Shown here one piece after another: positions 1-13,316 of a stretch of 64,000 nt of DNA. The stretch is from Hofstenia miamia (lineage: Eukaryota; Xenacoelomorpha; Acoela): the NCBI GenBank assembly GCA_004352715.1, contig SCFE01000050.1, positions 239,342 through 303,341 of the forward strand, read 5' to 3'. A program made the translations under genes and the position numbers. The notes below the pieces were generated by a model. That model had not been told where the DNA came from and did not search any database. It saw only the letters and a list, made by a program, of their open reading frames with translations. Numbering within the stretch: position 1 is the first letter of the stretch; each line of letters starts with the position of its first letter.

Positions 1-621
1 GAGATCTAAGATGTTTTCCAGCAAGACGGAAAACGTTTAGAGGAGCAAATGTAGGAGAAGAGAGGCTTTAAATGGATGGAAAGAGTTGAGGAAGTTTCAT
101 GGATAACAAAGGATGGGAGGCCATCAGGATAGCAAGGACCAGACAATTTGCAGGACTTAAGCATGAGGGAAATATCATGGGCGTTGAAGACGATGTAACA
201 TAGGCGAATCAGCGGGGAGGTGACAGGAGGACCAGGACAGAGAGAGATAGGATCAGAAAAATTCGAGGCATTGAAGAGATCAGCTTTCTCCAGATCCGAG
301 TGAGCAGAAAGATGGTTCCAATGCAAACTGGGGAGGTCAGGTTTGGAATGCAGAGAACACAAGAAAGCATAGGAGTTTTGAAGAGATCCAGATGAGAAGC
401 TGGACAACAGAGCGATTTTGTCGAGTTCCATGAAGTTGATGACGTCTTCGGTGAGAGAAGAGAGTGTTGAAGAATTGGAAGGACTGTAACGGCGTTTGAA
501 AGATTCAAATTTATTCAAAGAGTGTACAGTAAGAGATGAGAAATAGAAAGGGAGAGAAATACGCTTTTTCCGACGACGAGGAACAAAGGATGAAATAACT
601 TGGTGAAGGAGGGTTTATAAA
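1..621 (-). mobile_element. LINE (non-LTR retrotransposon) ORF2 fragment, open at left edge
   Basis: Minus-strand reading frame open from just after a stop near 621 down to the window edge. It carries the stretch that precedes and opens a non-LTR reverse transcriptase: a basic RRRKKR patch, then a serine-rich linker, then the GPCYPDGLPSFV segment (the usual GPDGIP motif) and a FPSCWKTS segment matching the F-P-x-x-W-K motif before RT motif 1. The catalytic RT motifs would lie outside the window to the left. No stop or frameshift is seen within the frame. The base composition is clearly richer in G+C than the surrounding DNA, suggesting a fairly recent arrival. Superfamily is probably Jockey/CR1-like, which is inference from motif spacing. 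Confidence 0.75.
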
Positions 622-2179
622 GCAAACACGTGAGATATCTTCCTAGTGTCATAGAAAGGTTGCCACGGAGGAATTCATTTCAATACCGGCGATTCAGATA
701 TTTGAATTCTATAGTTTCTATGTTGGCTCTCAACAAAGTTCCACTGCTGGAGTCAGACCTGTCAATCTCCCGACATATCTAATGGAGTAGCAATTTCTTA
801 GGCAAACAGTTTACTGACACCACCTGACCTCAGGAGGAGTGGAAAGCTTTGGAATTGTGTGGAAAAAGACATTTACCTAAACAATTATTAGCTCTGTTTC
901 ACTTTGAACGCTGGGGAAGCAAATGATTACTTTTTCATTTTACTGAGTATTAAAAAACCATCTTTTTTGAAACAATTGATCATATCAGAGAAGTTAGGCA
1001 AAAGAAAATTTTTTTTGTCATTTAGTCATGAATTTAGCATCAAACTTAATGTAATTAAATAGCAAATTCCCCACAAGTCGGCAGGTGGCTATAGAAACTG
1101 TGTCCTTGGGCGAGCAAAGCAGTTTCTACCAGGACCTTGTTGAGAGTTTGAACCATCTGGTAGAGTGCTGAAGCTGATTGTAATAGCATTTCAACCTAAT
1201 AACTGTGGCATGATGGACCAACGTTTCCTCATAATGCAAATTCTTATAAACTTTCTTAAAGAAACGCTAAGTAACACAAAAGTACATTCCTGATGTGCAA
1301 AAATATAATTGGTGCACCTCTATATATGAGAAATTATAATTATCAATACAATAATTATCCTTAACACAGGCATAAGTTGCAGCATTTGAATTAGTTTGCA
1401 AGACCTTGAAAATTTAATATTTTTTTTCGTAAAAAAATGATTAGCATTTCTAACTACATCTGTCAAGTTAGGACATATTACATGAACACAAAGCAAGTAG
1501 GATTACTAAAAATAGGAAGTTCTGAAAACAATAAGTTTTAAATATTTGCTAATGCTGGAATTTAAAAATGAAATTTAATCCCAAAAATTTCTAAATTTCA
1601 AAAATTAGATAATTATAGGAGAAATGCGTCACAAATATTGACAATTTCAAGGAGGCATTTTGTAATTCAATATTTAAAAAGTGTTTTAAAATAATTCATG
1701 CAATGAAAATTATATGCATTTCGCTTGGATAGCTGAAAAACCGATTTTACAAATTTAGAGAACTTCTGTATAGAGTTTTCTTTAATCGAAAAAGAAATGT
1801 AATAATTGAGAACAACTAAGATAATATTTCTAAGTTAGTGTTGATACCAAATACTTTATTATTAGAAAAACTCATAAAAAGAAATAATAATGTCTATTTC
1901 ATTTTACTCAAAACTACTAAATAAGCCGAGCTTGCACAAACAACACGATTTATAAAACATAAATAGCAAATCAAACAAGAGGGGTCGCGCTTCACATACG
2001 TCTAATTGTCGTTTACTTATATAACAACAAAATTACAATTTGAAGTGAATAAGAAACGCATAAGTAAATAAATTTTCACATTTAATTGTTAAGCATTAAA
2101 AATGGGTTTCCATAAATTCTCTTTTATCACAATTAGTTATTGGATTTTTGTAATTCTATATTTTTATATGATAGTGTAT
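622..2179. other. Intergenic/3' flank, no gene recognised
   Basis: Mostly AT-rich. Two moderately GC-rich patches stand out, near 650-870 and 1080-1240, which look like remnants of interspersed repeats; I cannot assign them. No thioredoxin-type continuation of the TXNDC11 gene was recognised here, although the last exon of that gene might splice into this stretch. Confidence 0.4.
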
Positions 2180-5100
2180 TTAAAAAGAGACCTGAGTAGA
2201 TAACAAAACATCTTGATTAAATGTTTCGTGATAAATATTTTTCAAAATTTGTTTGGCCAAGTGTTTGGGATTTGAACGGAACTGCATGTATGATGGCAGA
2301 GTATGCTTCAAAGTGCGAAGACTACTACGTCGACAATGAAAGTCATCGACGAAGCTGACGACATCGTCAATTGAAGAGATCAACGGACTGGCATAGATGA
2401 GTTGCAACTGCGAGTCGAAGATGAACGCCATACTGTGGACCTCTATATGATCATCCAAACGAGTTGAGGCCAGGAGCTTGTCAAAGACATGCTGATGAGA
2501 GGCGATATCTGCATAATAAAAGGCAAGACTACTGTTAAGCTGAATGTAGTTGGCTTTAAAATAAGGCACTCTTGGCATACTATCATCGTTTTGAAAAGCT
2601 AAAAGATATAATGTTAGTTTGTATATAACTTCACTACACAATGTGCATGAGAAACGTACATTAACATAGAATTAAGTGTAAACAAAAGTACCTATGTAGT
2701 CAAAGAGCTCGTCCACATTATCAAAACAAATGAATGACGGGTGTTCGATTTTGAAGTAAGAGTATAGAACCGTTTCCACCATCAATAGACAACTTTGGCA
2801 GTACTGGGAAGAGTTCGTATAAGACCAGCAAGTTGTATTTGACTGGGGCTTTGAATAGTCGGCATAAGAGTGATACAACTGAATAAAATGGTCTTTAGGA
2901 ATTCCATCAAGTTTATCAGTAAACAGCACCAAAGAATTTTTACGCAGCGATTTTGAAAACTCCCCAGGCGAAGTTGATAGTTCAACAACTGTGGGTGATA
3001 CTATCTAAATAAAATTGTCTAAAATGAAAATGCATTCATGAAGGGATATCATTGAGAAAATATTAATTAGTTTTGTTATATTTTGCAAATCTTCTTTGAC
3101 AATTTATAACTTAATTATGTATAAAAAATATTGAAAAACTACTATTAGACCGAACAGAAAATGTTCTAATATTTGATGAGATACATATTCGCCAAGATGT
3201 GCTTTGTAATCGTAACAAAATCATTGATGTTGTTGAAAATGTTATTTCTAGAACCGTTTACTGCATTTCAAATACAATTTTCTTTTCATATTGTAATTAA
3301 ATTGATGTGCATTAATCCAATGCACTTGCTTACTTCGATTAAAATACTGAAATTTTTTTGTGATACAAAAAACAAATTAAAGCTCTAGAAATTATTAATT
3401 ATGTTTGTTCAAATGGTAAACATTATTCTATTCGCAATGTCATTAGTTTACTTCCTTATGTTTAGCTAGAACGACTTTGCAAATATTGAGGTGCTACTTC
3501 AAAAAGAGGAAGTGATTTTATAAATGCCGGATTTATGAATAAGTAAAATATATTTAACTACATTTTCACAGCAAAGAATATATTAAATATAAGCAACATA
3601 GGTAACAAATTAATGGTAAAAGGCACTGCCATAAAACTGAAGGTGATTCAGAAATTGATCGAGACTTAATTTTCAAAAATTATTTTAAAGATCCCGTTAG
3701 AGCAAAACAATTTCAGAAAGTCTTATAAAAAATGTGGTAGACGTTCTTAACTCTAAATATAATGATGGTGTGATGATTTAATTCGAAATGATAAGCGAAG
3801 AAGATACTAATACCTAAGAGGGAATGCAAACGTGTTTGGAAGAGTGAAATAGCTTCAAAATCTTATCACACATTCGGTATCTGTATTTCTAATTCGTCAT
3901 AAATATATATCTTGTCGCAAAAATGGAACTCAAGAAAATTTAATTTACAGATAAAAGGATGAACATATTTACAAACAGAAAAGTAAAAAAATTAGCAAAA
4001 TAAATTGGCTATAAACACGTGATTTAAGATTTTACACATTATTCGTTGTTTACGAAGCATTTAGATGAACGCAGTTCATCACATTTCTACTTATGATCGG
4101 TTAAATTTCATGTTGTGATTCTTGAATTTTTGACCAATGTCGCCGTGCACTTTTCTTTTCCACGAAGTTCTTGAGGATAGTCTGCACGTTTTCCACTGTC
4201 TTGTCCAGAGAAATTGGGATTTTTCAAAGCTAAGTTTGTCAATCAAAGAGAAAACTATATAAAAAATGTGTAATGAAGGAATTTATGCATCGCCCACTGC
4301 AAATTTTCGGATGACACTTTTCGCATGGAAGACTTCCATAATAAAAACGTTTAAATAAATTACAGACAATTGTCAAAAAAAAACAAAATTTTAGCAATAA
4401 CGTATGAGAGCTGTTCCAAAAGAAACTGAAGTTGTTTCCTCGCTCAAATAGAGTTCAACCACTCGTGTGCACACACATAAACTATTGCACAATTGTGAAA
4501 AAATTCAAGACGATTGGCAAAGCCGTTCTCTTTCTTTTATGTGCACACTTAGGTAGCATAATACAAGGTTAGCGATTATTATTTTGAGGCAAATTGCAGA
4601 ATCGCATGAGCAATGAGTAAACGTGAAATTTTTTTTCATCTTTATTGAGACGTTCGAAACGATCAAAGTAAGTCAGGTCAAGANAAGCCGTTCTCTTTCT
4701 TTTATGTGCACACTTAGGTAGCATAATACAAGGTTAGCGATTATTATTTTGAGGCAAATTGCAGAATCGCATGAGCAATGAGTAAACGTGAAATTTTTTT
4801 TCATCTTTATTGAGACGTTCGAAACGATCAAAGTAAGTAAGTCAGGTCAAGACAAACATCAAGGTCATGCTGACAGTATTCTTTTATTCCCCACCAGGGA
4901 AGACAATGAAAACATCTGAAAAAAGACCAGAATGTTGGCATAGAAAATCCAATCGTGCATGCTTCATAACGACAATGCTCCAGCACCCGCATTGCTGCTT
5001 ATTCGTGATTGTGAGAAATCAGAAACAACATCACTTCCCCAGCCACTTTATTCGCCTAACCTCGCTAGAGCAGGCTTTTTCCTGTTTCCGAAGTTGAAAA

Positions 5101-8100
5101 CAACATTCAAAGGAAGCACTAACGGACAGCCTTCCACCGCTGAAAACACCAATGGGAAAGATTTTCGAACAGTTATCGCGTGAATTTTGAAGGTTGACAA
5201 ATTTATAAACATTGTTAATGTATCTAGATTACTCGTTGAATAGGCCTCATATAATGAAGTTATACAGAAAAAATACTAAAGTTAAGTTTGAAAAAAGATA
5301 GTAGACAGAACTTCACAAAGACTCGAGGCGGAAAAATTATTGAAAGCTATTACCAACTGAAAACTTCGGGCAGTCAAATTTAACCATTTATGTTGTAGAG
5401 AGTGCATATTAATAAAATTGAAAATTCAAGATAGAAAAGTGCAGTTGCTCTTAAGCTGTTAGAGAAAGCAATAATCAAAGGAAAGTCTTCGCTATTTCAT
5501 TCAATTCTATTAACATCCAATATTGCTGACAAATTTCACATTTATTTTAGATTCAAGAATTTAATAACTGCTAATACGTAGACATATATTACGAGTTTGC
5601 GGAATTCCGCAAAACGTTTTAAGGGGATGCCGCTAAACACTATATTGAGGCAATGCGATAACCAGATGGAAATGTCGCGGAATGAAATGCATTGCGTAAT
5701 ACATATCAATATGTAATAACCAGAAAACCGTTGATATAAACAGCTCTCAATTCCCCATTTCGCTCTAAAATTGAAAATAATTAAGACAAATTACAAAATT
5801 CTAATTTCAAAAGTATAACTACAGTTGTTATGAATTGACACAGATGCTAACACATCATATTCTACGCTTTGTCAATATAAATCCAATACTAACAACGTAC
5901 GTTAAAGTAACTTACATTGGCCGCAGCATTGCGAATAGCTTGACCAGAAACCTTTGCTGAATATTTGACGCAATGTTTCAGATCTTCTCCGGAATAGAAA
6001 AGAAGATAATTTTCATCTTCGACCTCATCAAAATCACAGTCATTCAGAAGCAGATAAACAATTAGGTTCCTAAAAAGTTAAAGCTCTCACTAACTATTAA
6101 CAAACTTTCAACAAAATTTAAAAATTTTGAAGTCAATATTTTCCCAAACCCATAAACGCAGAACAAATTTGTACGATAAATTTGAATAAACCGTAAGATT
6201 ATCATATATATTAAATATTTACAATAGTTCCATAAATTTGTTTTGTAATGTTTTTCCGATTGCCACGTAGGGCAGGTGACATAAATTTCGAGAATTCTGG
6301 AACATAATTTAATTAAACAAATAATTTATTATGATTAAATGGCGTAATGACTAACTTGTACATTTGGATTATCCACATTTCTTAGCTCATATCAAGCAAT
6401 GTAAATGACAAAAGTGAAAGGCATTTCTTGGCAAAGAAAATTATAAACATAACAGCGAAATGGTAAAAACACACAATAAAGCAACGATTATTTACACTAA
6501 TATAAAACAGGAAACATGATTTTTATTGCCTCCAAATGCAATACTTAATGCTCGGTGGTTTCCAAAATTGGAAATCGGTTTCCGTTTTTACACCTCAAAA
6601 CAACGCTTTCGTTCTGAAGCTAATTACTATTGGTATTACTAAGATGTTCAAAAGAAAAACACCTCTAACTCTATTTCCACTAATGTCATTTATGCGTAAT
6701 AAATCATTTTGTCCGCATTTTGAGCCTGTTAAAAAATATTGAAAGATTTTTACATCTATGGGGTTGGACCCGCTTAAGCAATGATGAAAATTTGTGCTAA
6801 AAACTTACTCTTGTGCCTGATGTAATTGCAAATAATTTTCTACAAAATATTCCAGATAATGAAGCGGTCTATTGCCCATGTGAGCAACAACTACCCTGAA
6901 ATATTTTGCTTTCACAAAACAAACTGTGTGAATCCCGCCCAGGCGCAAAGTCAGATGTTGCCGCACTTTAACTGCACAAACATTTTGGCCTTTCTCCAAA
7001 ACTAAAAAATTATAGGCGACTTTTTTGTTGAAAACCGAAAAACACGGTTTTAAATTTTCTCTCGGTGCGATTTTTTCGATATACCTCCAATTTGGAAGCT
7101 CCAAGTCTTAGCAATTTTGAATTTTGAGATTTTTAACTTTTACGAAAATTCTGTTTAAGGTTTTTTTTAGTATTTAGCCAAATTTTGTAAGTAATGTCGT
7201 GATTGTCTTATTAAATAAAGTTGTGTTCGATGCTTGTTGGCAGTCGCTTGATGACGATACTACACTATATATACTCGTATTAAGGCAATAATAAAGTAAT
7301 ACATGACAGTTAAATCTCCAAACTTACGAATAAAGCATCTTGAAAACCTCACTCCATCAGAATCGGAAATTACCCGAAAGAATATTTAAAAAGCGAAGAA
7401 CAGGCTTGACGAAAGTATATTTTAAAAAAAACCGATTTAAACGTTTACAACAATGCTTTTTTGCTCTTAGACAGACTCACTTCAAGGTAATAAAATTTTG
7501 CAGAAAACATCTATAGTAACAAACATTAAATTACAGTAACATTAATTCTTTGTTTTATAAATGTAAACAAAACTCAAGATTTGCTATTTTTTCAGTCGAA
7601 AATCGTTTAGGAAAGTTTCCATAAATTGAAAAAAACACTTAAAAAAAGAGTTGTTTTAAACAGAATATGTATAACTAATGCTAAGGGAGTTTAAGAAAAT
7701 TGGACACAGTACCGTGTATTTAAAAATCCTATCCGCGCATATACGCAAATCATTTAAACCAAATGTTGATTTGCTTCTGTATTTTATAGTTTAATGGATA
7801 TGCTCTTCATGTATCAAATATAGCCTCATCATAACTGCAGTAAAATTTGGTAACATTCAGAAATTTTTAGGTCAGCAGAAAATGAATTTTGATTTCAACC
7901 TGCGAAAAGTGATCTAAGGTGTTTTTTCAGTATACGTTTGAATAGATTGCTATTAAAAGAAAGGTACTAAAAAATTGATTTCCGGTTTAAAGAATTCGTT
8001 CCAATTTCAGTGCTACACAGAAAAGCGTTAATATTTAAAAACCAGTGAAGCTGGAATGATCGATTTGACCAAATGGACTTCAATAAATTTCGTGGGATTT

Positions 8101-11100
8101 AGAAATAAAGATTTAATGTTGAATCAACTGTGGCAGCTGAAAGTTTTAAAGCAGGTAATAAATTATTGACCAGGCATTTAAGAAATCTACTAAAGAGTAG
8201 GAATGTTCAAATAATATTGAGTTCAGACAATAGACTAAGGTATAGACAAAAGAAGGTATGAGAAATCACCTGCTTACATTTTTTTTGTCAAAAAATTTCC
8301 AAAAACATCACCAAGAAAACGGTTATATTATAACCAAAAATTGTCTATATAATGGAGCTAGTTCAAATAAATCCTCTCACCTTGAAAATTCCTATGCACT
8401 TATAGTTAAACTACTATTGAGTGCAATTAAATTGCAAAGTTACATTGGGCTAAGACTCTTAGGTTTTAACCAGGGGTTGTCGCGAGAGTGGATTTCTCAT
8501 TCTTACTGGAATTCCGATGGCAATGGACATTCTGCAAAGATATTCCCATAAGACGCAACAATTAATTTATTAGAAAAAAATAATGTAAATAATGCAACCA
8601 ATTAAATAATTTGTAGAGAATGAATAAATTTTAACAATGACAGCGACTAGGTGTAGTAATCTCAGTGAACATTATTAAACAAGAGTTTTATAGCACTTAG
8701 CCAAAATGTGTGTAATGTAATTTTGAGAAAGTAAGGAATTTCTTGCAGGGGAATTGAAACTCCGTAAAAGAGTGTTTTCTTGAAGCTGGGGTTAATATGA
8801 AAACCTTAACTTAATTATTACATTATCACAATTACAAAATATGATTAAATTTTAACATACTTCGAAGTTATGACCACATAATTTGGAGCATTAAGATTGG
8901 CAGATTCTTTGAAGCTTGCTAATATCAACTGACGCACGTGATAAATGGATTCCGCACCAGGAATTAACCCAACAACTGTGCTATCAGACGAAAAAAGGAA
9001 ACTTCGAAATTCAGAAATGCTAAAGCAAAAAAATTAAATCATAACTTGTTAAATAATAATAGCAGTAAATGGGTTTATTATTCCTTTAATACCCGTAGTT
9101 GCAAATTGCAACTTCATTTGAAATCCATGTGTAACTTATGTCATCCTTATTCTGAGCAAAAACTTAATGCCTTACTTACCTCTTTGGCATACTAAACAGA
9201 TATCATTTGTAATACTTTCAAATTGTATAATTGAAAGATTTGACAGTTAAAAATAGGCATATTTTGTTTTCCTAAAAATACAAAAATCAATATTTTTTGA
9301 AAACATTTTATGATGACTCCAATTTGAAAGAAGGACTCAAAGAATACTTCCGTACACAGAGAAAAGTAAATTCTTGTTGCTAAATACATTCAGTAAAGTA
9401 AAGCTGCAAATTTGCAAAGGCGGGCAGTGAGCGTATCACAATGGAAATTTTCTTATGTATTGCAAATCAAATCAATATTCGTTTTTAATTTTTTCATGAA
9501 TTGTAAATGCAAAAATGTACCCAAATAAATGTCGAGATCATCCTATTATCTCGCATGCAGATAATAAAATCAATTATTTCTAGTAATGTATATTTACAAA
9601 ATGCTTCCTATTCATTGAAATTGACTAACAGTGTGTTGGTAAGGGCTCATCTAAACATAGCCAATTTGCAACTTTAGATACCTCTGCTGCCCGGAGTTGC
9701 AAATATGCAACCAAACTAGAACATAGATGCTCTACACACTTCTATGGCTCCTTGATGTACGAAAAACAAAAAAATATTTTTTGATCTTTCTGTGCTTGGC
9801 ACTACAGGGTTAAACAAAAAGTTAAATTGCTACAAAGTTGCTAAAGAACGAAATGTTAATGAGAGGCGGAAAAATTAAATCTTTTAGCGGCAAATACATT
9901 GAACAGATCGTGGATATAGACCTAGTGCCTTTCAAGTGATAGAACAAACATTTTACAGGAAATCAGTGTGAACACTATGCTCAATAATTTAATGTGAGAA
10001 GATGTACACCACATCTTTGAACGTAAAGATAATTTTTCAAATAATGGGCATTATTGAATGCTAATTTCTAAACCGGTAGATCGATATGATAAGGGCCAGA
10101 TCAGGTAATTTACTAAACTTCATTTATTTCGTAATTAATATTAAATTTGCTTTATCAAATGCCGATGATAATTATATACGTGAACAAGTAAGCATTAAAA
10201 GAAAATTGTTTGAACTCGCTAAAACAGAGCCGACAACAACTAATTGGACTAATTACGAAAAATCAAAGAAAATAATTAAACAATTAAGAAATAAAAAATC
10301 TGCCTTAGAACAGAAAAGGTTCTTCGATAAACTAAGCAGTACAAACGAAAAACGGCGATATATTCATAAATTTTTGGGAAAAAGTAAAGGACTTTCAACT
10401 GACATTAACGAATTAAGTATTGATAACAAAATTACAACGGAAAAAACAAGAATAATAGACCATCTAAATGCAACATTTAAGGAACTTGGCAATTTCAATT
10501 TTCCCCAATATAAGAGAAAGACAAACATTAATAAATTCCCAGCAAAATCATACTTTTCTTTTAGACTCGTAAATGCAAATGAACTAGAAACCATAATAAA
10601 AAATTTAGACACAAATAAATCAACTGCATCCTATAATCTTCCAATCTTTATTATTAAACGTCATTTTCATATCTTTAGTGAACATCTTCTATTCGCATTT
10701 AACCAATGTATTATTGATAATGAATTCCCTGATATATTTAAGAAATCAGACATAAGCCCTATATATAAAAAAGGCGATCCTCTAAACGCACAAAATTATA
10801 GGCCAATTTGCATTGGCCATCCTTTCAGTAAACTATTTGAAAAATTATTAAATAATCAAATAAATGCATATTTGATATCTGAAAATATTCTTTCGAAAAA
10901 ACAATTTGGTTTCCGTAATGGGTTTAGCACTCAAGATGCAATTTTGTCAATATCACAGCAAATAAAATCAAATTTAGCTTCTAATAAATGTAGTTGTGTT
11001 GCCCTTCTCGATTTGAGCAAAGCGTTTAACTCAATGAACTTTGACATACTGAAAGACAAATTAATGCATTATAATTTTGATGACAACGCTATAAATTTGA

Positions 11101-13316
11101 TAATGAACTTCATTATAAATCGACAGCAACGAGTTATACTTAATGGCACAAAATCAAAATATATTACAACTTACCGTGGGGTACCTCAGGGCACAGTTCT
11201 TGGCCCCATCCTATTCTCACTCTACGTAAATGATATAACGAAACAGATAAAAAACAATAATATTTATCAATATGCAGACGATATCTGTCTCATAAGTACT
11301 AATGTAAATGCCTTTAATGTTGCAAAAATTCTCCCAAATGACATCGAATTTAACAAAGTATTTCGCAAATAATCAATTGAAAGTAAATATTGAAAAAACA
11401 CAATTTATAATTTTCTCGCCTAAAACATTTAAAAATCTCACAAAAAACATTGAACTAAATATAAATCAAGTACCAATAAAGCAAAGTGAATCAATAAATT
11501 ATTTAGCTGTTGAGATTCACAATGATTTAAATTTCGAACAATTTTTAATGACTAAAATTAAAAAAATGGCTTCTGGAGTTAGGTATCTTTACCATCTGCG
11601 AAACGTCTCAAATATATATCACAAACAATTAATAAATTATTTTTGTTTATCTCATTTTCAATATTGCTCATTTCTCTTTACAAACATAAATTCAAAATAT
11701 CGCATACTTCTGTCAAAAACTTTCAATTGGTCTCCTAAAACACTTAAATTTGCGCAAAAACATGACAGTTCATCCGTCTATCGATTTCAATATAAAATAT
11801 TAGCTCCTTATTACAGAATTCAAATGCAAATGGTATCAATATTATTTAAGTGTATATCTGGTACACCTTCTCTTTCATTTTTAAAACAATATATTAAGTT
11901 AAATGAACGTTCTCAAAAATTTTTATGCTTAGATAAACATTCAAATAATTTTCACCACATTGCAACTAAAATTTGAAATAACTTACACTATGAAAATAAA
12001 ATGGAAATTAACTACAAAAAATTTAGAAAAAAAGTGCAAACATTCCTCTTTCACAGACAATGCATACTGAATGACAATAATACACTACACTCCTTCGAAA
12101 ATTTCGTATGATCCTAGATAATGTACACACACACACAAATCCCCAACAAACACAACCACACAATTATATATGTATATATTACTATTATTTTGTAAATAGT
12201 TTTTAGTTTATAGTCTTGTACCAAAGATTTTTTGCAATAAATTGCTTTTGACTCTTAACACAGGACTATAACCAAGAAAAAGCAAAATTTCACAGAACCA
12301 GTTTCAGTGCTAAGCATAGAATGCAAAAAATTGGCAAAGACATTTTATTAATGAACAAAAATCTCCATATTCTGAGCAAAAACAACAAATCTTTGGACAA
12401 GAGTTTTCCCAAAAGGTTGAAACAGTTTCTTACCACAAGGATGTTGGATTGCACTTCTGCCACTGCTCATACATGATATGAGAAAACTCTTAGACAAGAA
12501 TAAAATACCAAAAATATAATTCCATAATCAAACAAAAACTGAATGTACAGCATTTTGGTTTTCTTAGAAAACTTATTTAATCAATTATTCGATAGGAATT
12601 AATGACTTACAATATAAAGAAGCAAAAACAGAAAATGAGCATACTTCCAATAAAATAGAGAATAGCATGATTAAATGTCAGTTACCTGGTGATATGTGTG
12701 TATGGATGTACGAACCGCTGCACAAATGAAGTAAGATGGGCCTCTGAAGGATTACCCTGAAAACGGAAAACTTCTTTAAACACCGTGTGCCGCATGACAA
12801 TGCGAGGATACGGTGCAGATATCTTTGTTTTAAGAGAGCACTCATTTTTGCTGTACCAACAGTTGATTGCCTAATTAAGTTTCCGAATCAATTTTTTAAG
12901 AAACGCGAAACATGGCTGAAATTAAGACCACAAAAGAATGTTAGTTATTTCGTTTTCAATATATTTAAATTTTTTTTGAGCTATTGCTTAGTATTTGAAT
13001 GAATTAAATATTGTGACTAAAAAACCGATTTTCAGATCTGAAATGTTTCAGAAACTGGAACTGAAGCAAAACTCTACACAGTCGCAAATCGATTTCGACA
13101 TGCACTTTGAAAAATGAAGTTCTTTTATACCTGAGTTTGAATGAGAGGGAAGAAATTTCTAGCGACTTTTTCAAAATCGAGAAATGTATCGTCATTTGAA
13201 ACATCCCACGGCGCATAAACAAGGGTAAGAGAAACATCATGAAATGGCGGCCCAGAAGCGTAAAATAAAGTTAAATTTCCATTGAAGTTATCTTCTACAA
13301 AGGAATCAGGACTGAG
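2180..13316 (-). CDS. TXNDC11: TXNDC11-like thioredoxin-domain protein (seven exons recognised, N-terminus missing)
   Basis: Exons in coding order: 13131-13316, 12686-12870, 8861-9019, 6809-6895, 5916-6069, 2692-3004, 2180-2598. All junctions have GT..AG ends (acceptors such as TTTAG, TTTCAG) and phases fit exactly, giving 500 residues with no internal stop and a TAA at 2180-2182. Diagnostic matches to animal TXNDC11: a YAPW segment, then AINCWYSKNEC, then SISEFRSFL, and near the end a block like the last inter-domain region. The family consists of ER thioredoxin-fold proteins; human TXNDC11 binds DUOX enzymes and EDEM. Here the usual YAPWC is YAPWD, so the first active-site cysteine is absent. 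The N-terminal membrane segment is not in the recognised exons. The frame of exon 6809-6895 stays open upstream to 7104, so that exon could be longer. Human TXNDC11 has a further C-terminal CxxC domain; here the last exon stops where that domain would begin, and it may instead splice onward. Confidence 0.88.
4519..4853. repeat. Direct duplication of about 165 bp around a single N
   Basis: 4519-4683 and 4685-4853 are almost identical; the second copy has one extra AGTA. The junction is a single N at 4684. This pattern suggests two alleles placed end to end by the assembler rather than a real tandem repeat. Confidence 0.8.
4846..5183 (+). pseudogene. Mariner-family transposase C-terminal remnant
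   Basis: Two overlapping plus-strand frames give pieces of a mariner transposase: KVMLTVFF, then after a frame change LHNDNAPAPALL (family: LHHDNAPAH) and YSPNLARAGFFLFPKLK (family: YSPDLAPCDFFLFPKLK). The aspartate of the DNAPAH motif is kept, but the final catalytic aspartate in YSPD is N, and at least one frameshift separates the pieces. The N-terminal half was not recognised. It lies in an intron of the TXNDC11-like gene, in the opposite orientation. Confidence 0.8.
10086..12256 (+). mobile_element. 5'-truncated LINE with reverse transcriptase (Jockey/CR1-like)
   Basis: The first frame, 10086-11372, holds the RT core in order: YRPICIGHPFSKLFEK, LLDLSKAFNSMN (catalytic D kept), GVPQGTVLGPILFSLYVND and YADDICLI. 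A frameshift near 11310-11340 moves the sequence into the frame that runs to 11976 (NNQLKVNIEKTQ onward). That frame ends at a TGA where the family has a conserved tryptophan (W-N-N-L), and similarity continues after the stop to about 12112 (YKKFRKKVQTFLFHRQ). The endonuclease domain is missing, as in most 5'-truncated copies. The 3' end is near TTTGCAATAAATTGC at about 12250. It sits in an intron of TXNDC11, antisense to the gene. Confidence 0.85.
12124..12160. repeat. CA-rich simple repeat in LINE 3' UTR
   Basis: Short ACACAC run followed by ACAACCACACA, inside the LINE 3' untranslated region. Confidence 0.6.

Larger units (their letters stand above)
3005..5915. other. TXNDC11 intron with mariner remnant
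   Basis: Intron of 2.9 kb between exons 5916-6069 and 2692-3004. It contains the mariner fragment at about 4.86-5.2 kb and the duplicated block around 4.52-4.85 kb; the remainder is AT-rich with nothing I can name. Confidence 0.7.

Noticed and set aside
8508-8532. 25-nt mini-exon of TXNDC11 between two good splice sites on the minus strand
   Set aside because: Splice signals look good, but its length breaks the phase of the next exon.
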